In this document: one piece after another, positions 6,094-6,930 of the stretch | Layout of the letters: every line of letters starts with the position of its first letter | How positions within the stretch are numbered: position 1 is the first letter of the stretch | NCBI GenBank assembly: GCA_050014815.1 | Contig: JBEKCP010000332.1 | Location: 1 to 6,930 of the forward strand | Reading direction: 5' to 3' | Length of the DNA: 6,930 nt | Source of the DNA: JBEKCP01 sp050014815 | GTDB taxonomy: Bacteria > Planctomycetota > Planctomycetia > Pirellulales > Thermoguttaceae | Position numbers and translations under genes: made by a program | The notes under the pieces: model-generated | Seen by the model: the letters and a program-made list of their open reading frames with translations, nothing else | Told to the model about the DNA's origin: nothing | Database searches by the model: none

Positions 6094-6805
6094 CTCCTTT
6101 CCTCCCGATCGCGGCGTTCCTGGCAATCAGACCGGCGACATAGCCGCCCTTGAAGCCGGCGTCGATGTTCACCACGGTCACGTTGGAGGCGCAACTGTTG
6201 AGCATGCCCAGCAGAGCGGCTATACCGCCGAAGCTGGCCCCGTAACCGACGCTGGTCGGCACGGCGATGACCGGGCAGGCCACGTAGCCGCCGACGACGC
6301 TCGGCAGGGCCCCCTCCATGCCGGCGACGACCACAACCGCGTCGGCCCCTTCGAGCCATTTCAGGTTGGCCACGAGCCGGTGCGGCCCGGCCACGCCCAC
6401 GTCCTGGATCAGGGTCACGTCCGCGCCCGTCCAGAGGGCCGTTTCGCGGGCCTCTTCGGCCACCGGCAGGTCGCTGGTGCCCGCCGTGACGATCGTGACC
6501 CTCCCCTGGGCTTCCGCCAATCCGTCGGCCTGGGAGGCCGCGCTGGCACGGGGGATGCGGAATGTCCGGCCGATCGGGTTGTACCTGGCCCCGGGGAATC
6601 TTGCCACCAGCTCCGCCGCCTGCTGGGCCGACATCCGCGTAGCCAGCACGTCGGCCCCGTGGGCCAATTGTGCCTCGAATATCTTCTCCATGGCCGCTAC
6701 GGTCTTGCCCTCGGCAAAAACGACCTCCGGGAAGCCGCACCGGCGGGTCCGATCCAGATCGACCTGGGCCTCCCCCAGGTCGGCAATGGTCTTGTGCGGG
6801 TCCAT
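6089..6805 (-). CDS. larB: LarB, pyridinium-3,5-biscarboxylic acid mononucleotide synthase
   Basis: 238 residues. LarB carboxylates nicotinic acid adenine dinucleotide (NaAD) at pyridine C5 and hydrolyses the phosphoanhydride to release AMP, the first step of NPN cofactor synthesis. The fold of the C-terminal part is PurE-like. Motifs are GFPEVVFAEGKT (24-35), TAGTSDLPVAEEA (107-119), DVGVAGPHR (135-143), AGMEGALPSVVGG (161-173), AVPTSVGYGASFGG (181-194) and LNSCASNVTVVNIDAGF (202-218). Cys205 in the last one probably matches the Cys reported to bond the NaAD pyridinium ring in L. plantarum LarB. Only 8 residues precede the DLGEAQVDL segment, where LarB proteins usually have roughly 25-30, so the N-terminal helix is short. 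An in-frame TAA 6 codons upstream, in the heptamer array, blocks any longer form. GGAGG is 1 nt from the ATG, too close for a normal Shine-Dalgarno site. The gene is followed by the inverted repeat and nnrD. Confidence 0.92.
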   Translation of the reverse strand: MDPHKTIADLGEAQVDLDRTRRCGFPEVVFAEGKTVAAMEKIFEAQLAHGADVLATRMSAQQAAELVARFPGARYNPIGRTFRIPRASAASQADGLAEAQGRVTIVTAGTSDLPVAEEARETALWTGADVTLIQDVGVAGPHRLVANLKWLEGADAVVVVAGMEGALPSVVGGYVACPVIAVPTSVGYGASFGGIAALLGMLNSCASNVTVVNIDAGFKGGYVAGLIARNAAIGRKGD

Positions 6806-6811
6806 GCCTCC

Positions 6812-6820
6812 ATGATAACA
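6812..6820 (-). promoter_or_regulatory. Possible extended -10 promoter element of larB, leaderless layout
   Basis: On the minus strand TGTTATCAT (6820-6812) is an extended -10 (TGn plus TATCAT, five of six matches to TATAAT). It ends 6 nt before the larB ATG, so transcription would begin at or next to the start codon and the mRNA would be leaderless. The -35 position would fall inside the heptamer array and shows no TTGACA-like hexamer. The match is short and may be chance. Confidence 0.3.
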
Positions 6821-6822
6821 CA

Positions 6823-6930
6823 GGGATTAGGGATTGGGGATTGGGGATTAGGGATTGGGGATTGGGGATTGGGGATTGGGGATTGGGGATTGGGGATTGG
6901 GGATTGGGGATTGGGGATTGGGGATTGGGG
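6823..6930. repeat. Tandem GGGATTG heptamer array, runs off the window
   Basis: Fifteen full 7-bp units plus GGG, ending at the last base of the window, so the true length is unknown. Units 1 and 4 (6823 and 6844) read GGGATTA; all others read GGGATTG. Read as ATTGGGG, its complement is CCCCAAT, like the STRR1 heptamers described from filamentous cyanobacteria. The plus strand has runs of four G every 7 nt, a classic G-quadruplex pattern. It begins 18 bp upstream of the larB start codon, where promoter sequence would be expected. Confidence 0.95.

Noticed and set aside
6823..6930. CRISPR array or true telomere.
   Set aside because: The 7-bp units are directly adjacent with no spacers, so it is not CRISPR. 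The G-rich heptamer looks telomere-like, but nothing supports a linear replicon end; it is simply where the window stops.

Overview
The window reads as GC-rich bacterial DNA, most likely from a member of the Planctomycetota (Pirellulales-like). The main reason is the 3' part of a BBP7-type outer-membrane beta-barrel gene at the left edge, a family seen almost only in planctomycetes. A secreted VIT/vWA protein, short palindromes and heptamer repeat arrays fit the same picture. This taxonomic call is inference from gene content only.

Layout, left to right: positions 2-910 (+) hold the partial BBP7 porin-like gene. All other genes lie on the minus strand and converge on it with a 6-bp gap. In transcription order they are larB (6805-6089), a standalone NAD(P)HX dehydratase nnrD (5999-5127), a DUF2784 membrane protein (5077-4634), larE (4330-3479) and a large exported VIT/vWA protein (3307-917). 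The larB, nnrD and DUF2784 genes are close enough to be one transcript. A 303-bp gap before larE holds a candidate structured RNA followed by a terminator-like hairpin. A second hairpin follows larE. The vWA gene has its own promoter candidate, resembling the GGAACTT/GTCTGA sites of RpoE-type ECF sigma factors, and a clear Shine-Dalgarno site.

Functionally, LarB and LarE are the first and last enzyme types needed to build the organic part of the nickel-pincer nucleotide (NPN) cofactor of lactate racemase and related LarA enzymes. LarC, which inserts nickel, and LarA are not in the window. NnrD repairs hydrated NAD(P)H. LarB uses the NAD precursor NaAD, so the two neighbours both act on nicotinamide/nicotinate dinucleotides.

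The less ordinary parts are the non-coding ones. (1) An approximately 165-nt minus-strand element upstream of larE can form a long closing stem, internal hairpins and a terminator. (2) Two mirrored arrays of six ATTGCAA-type heptamers fill the larB-nnrD junction, supply larB's stop codon and touch nnrD's start codon. (3) At least 15 copies of a GGGATTG heptamer run off the right edge directly upstream of larB, whose predicted N-terminus is short and whose mRNA may be leaderless.
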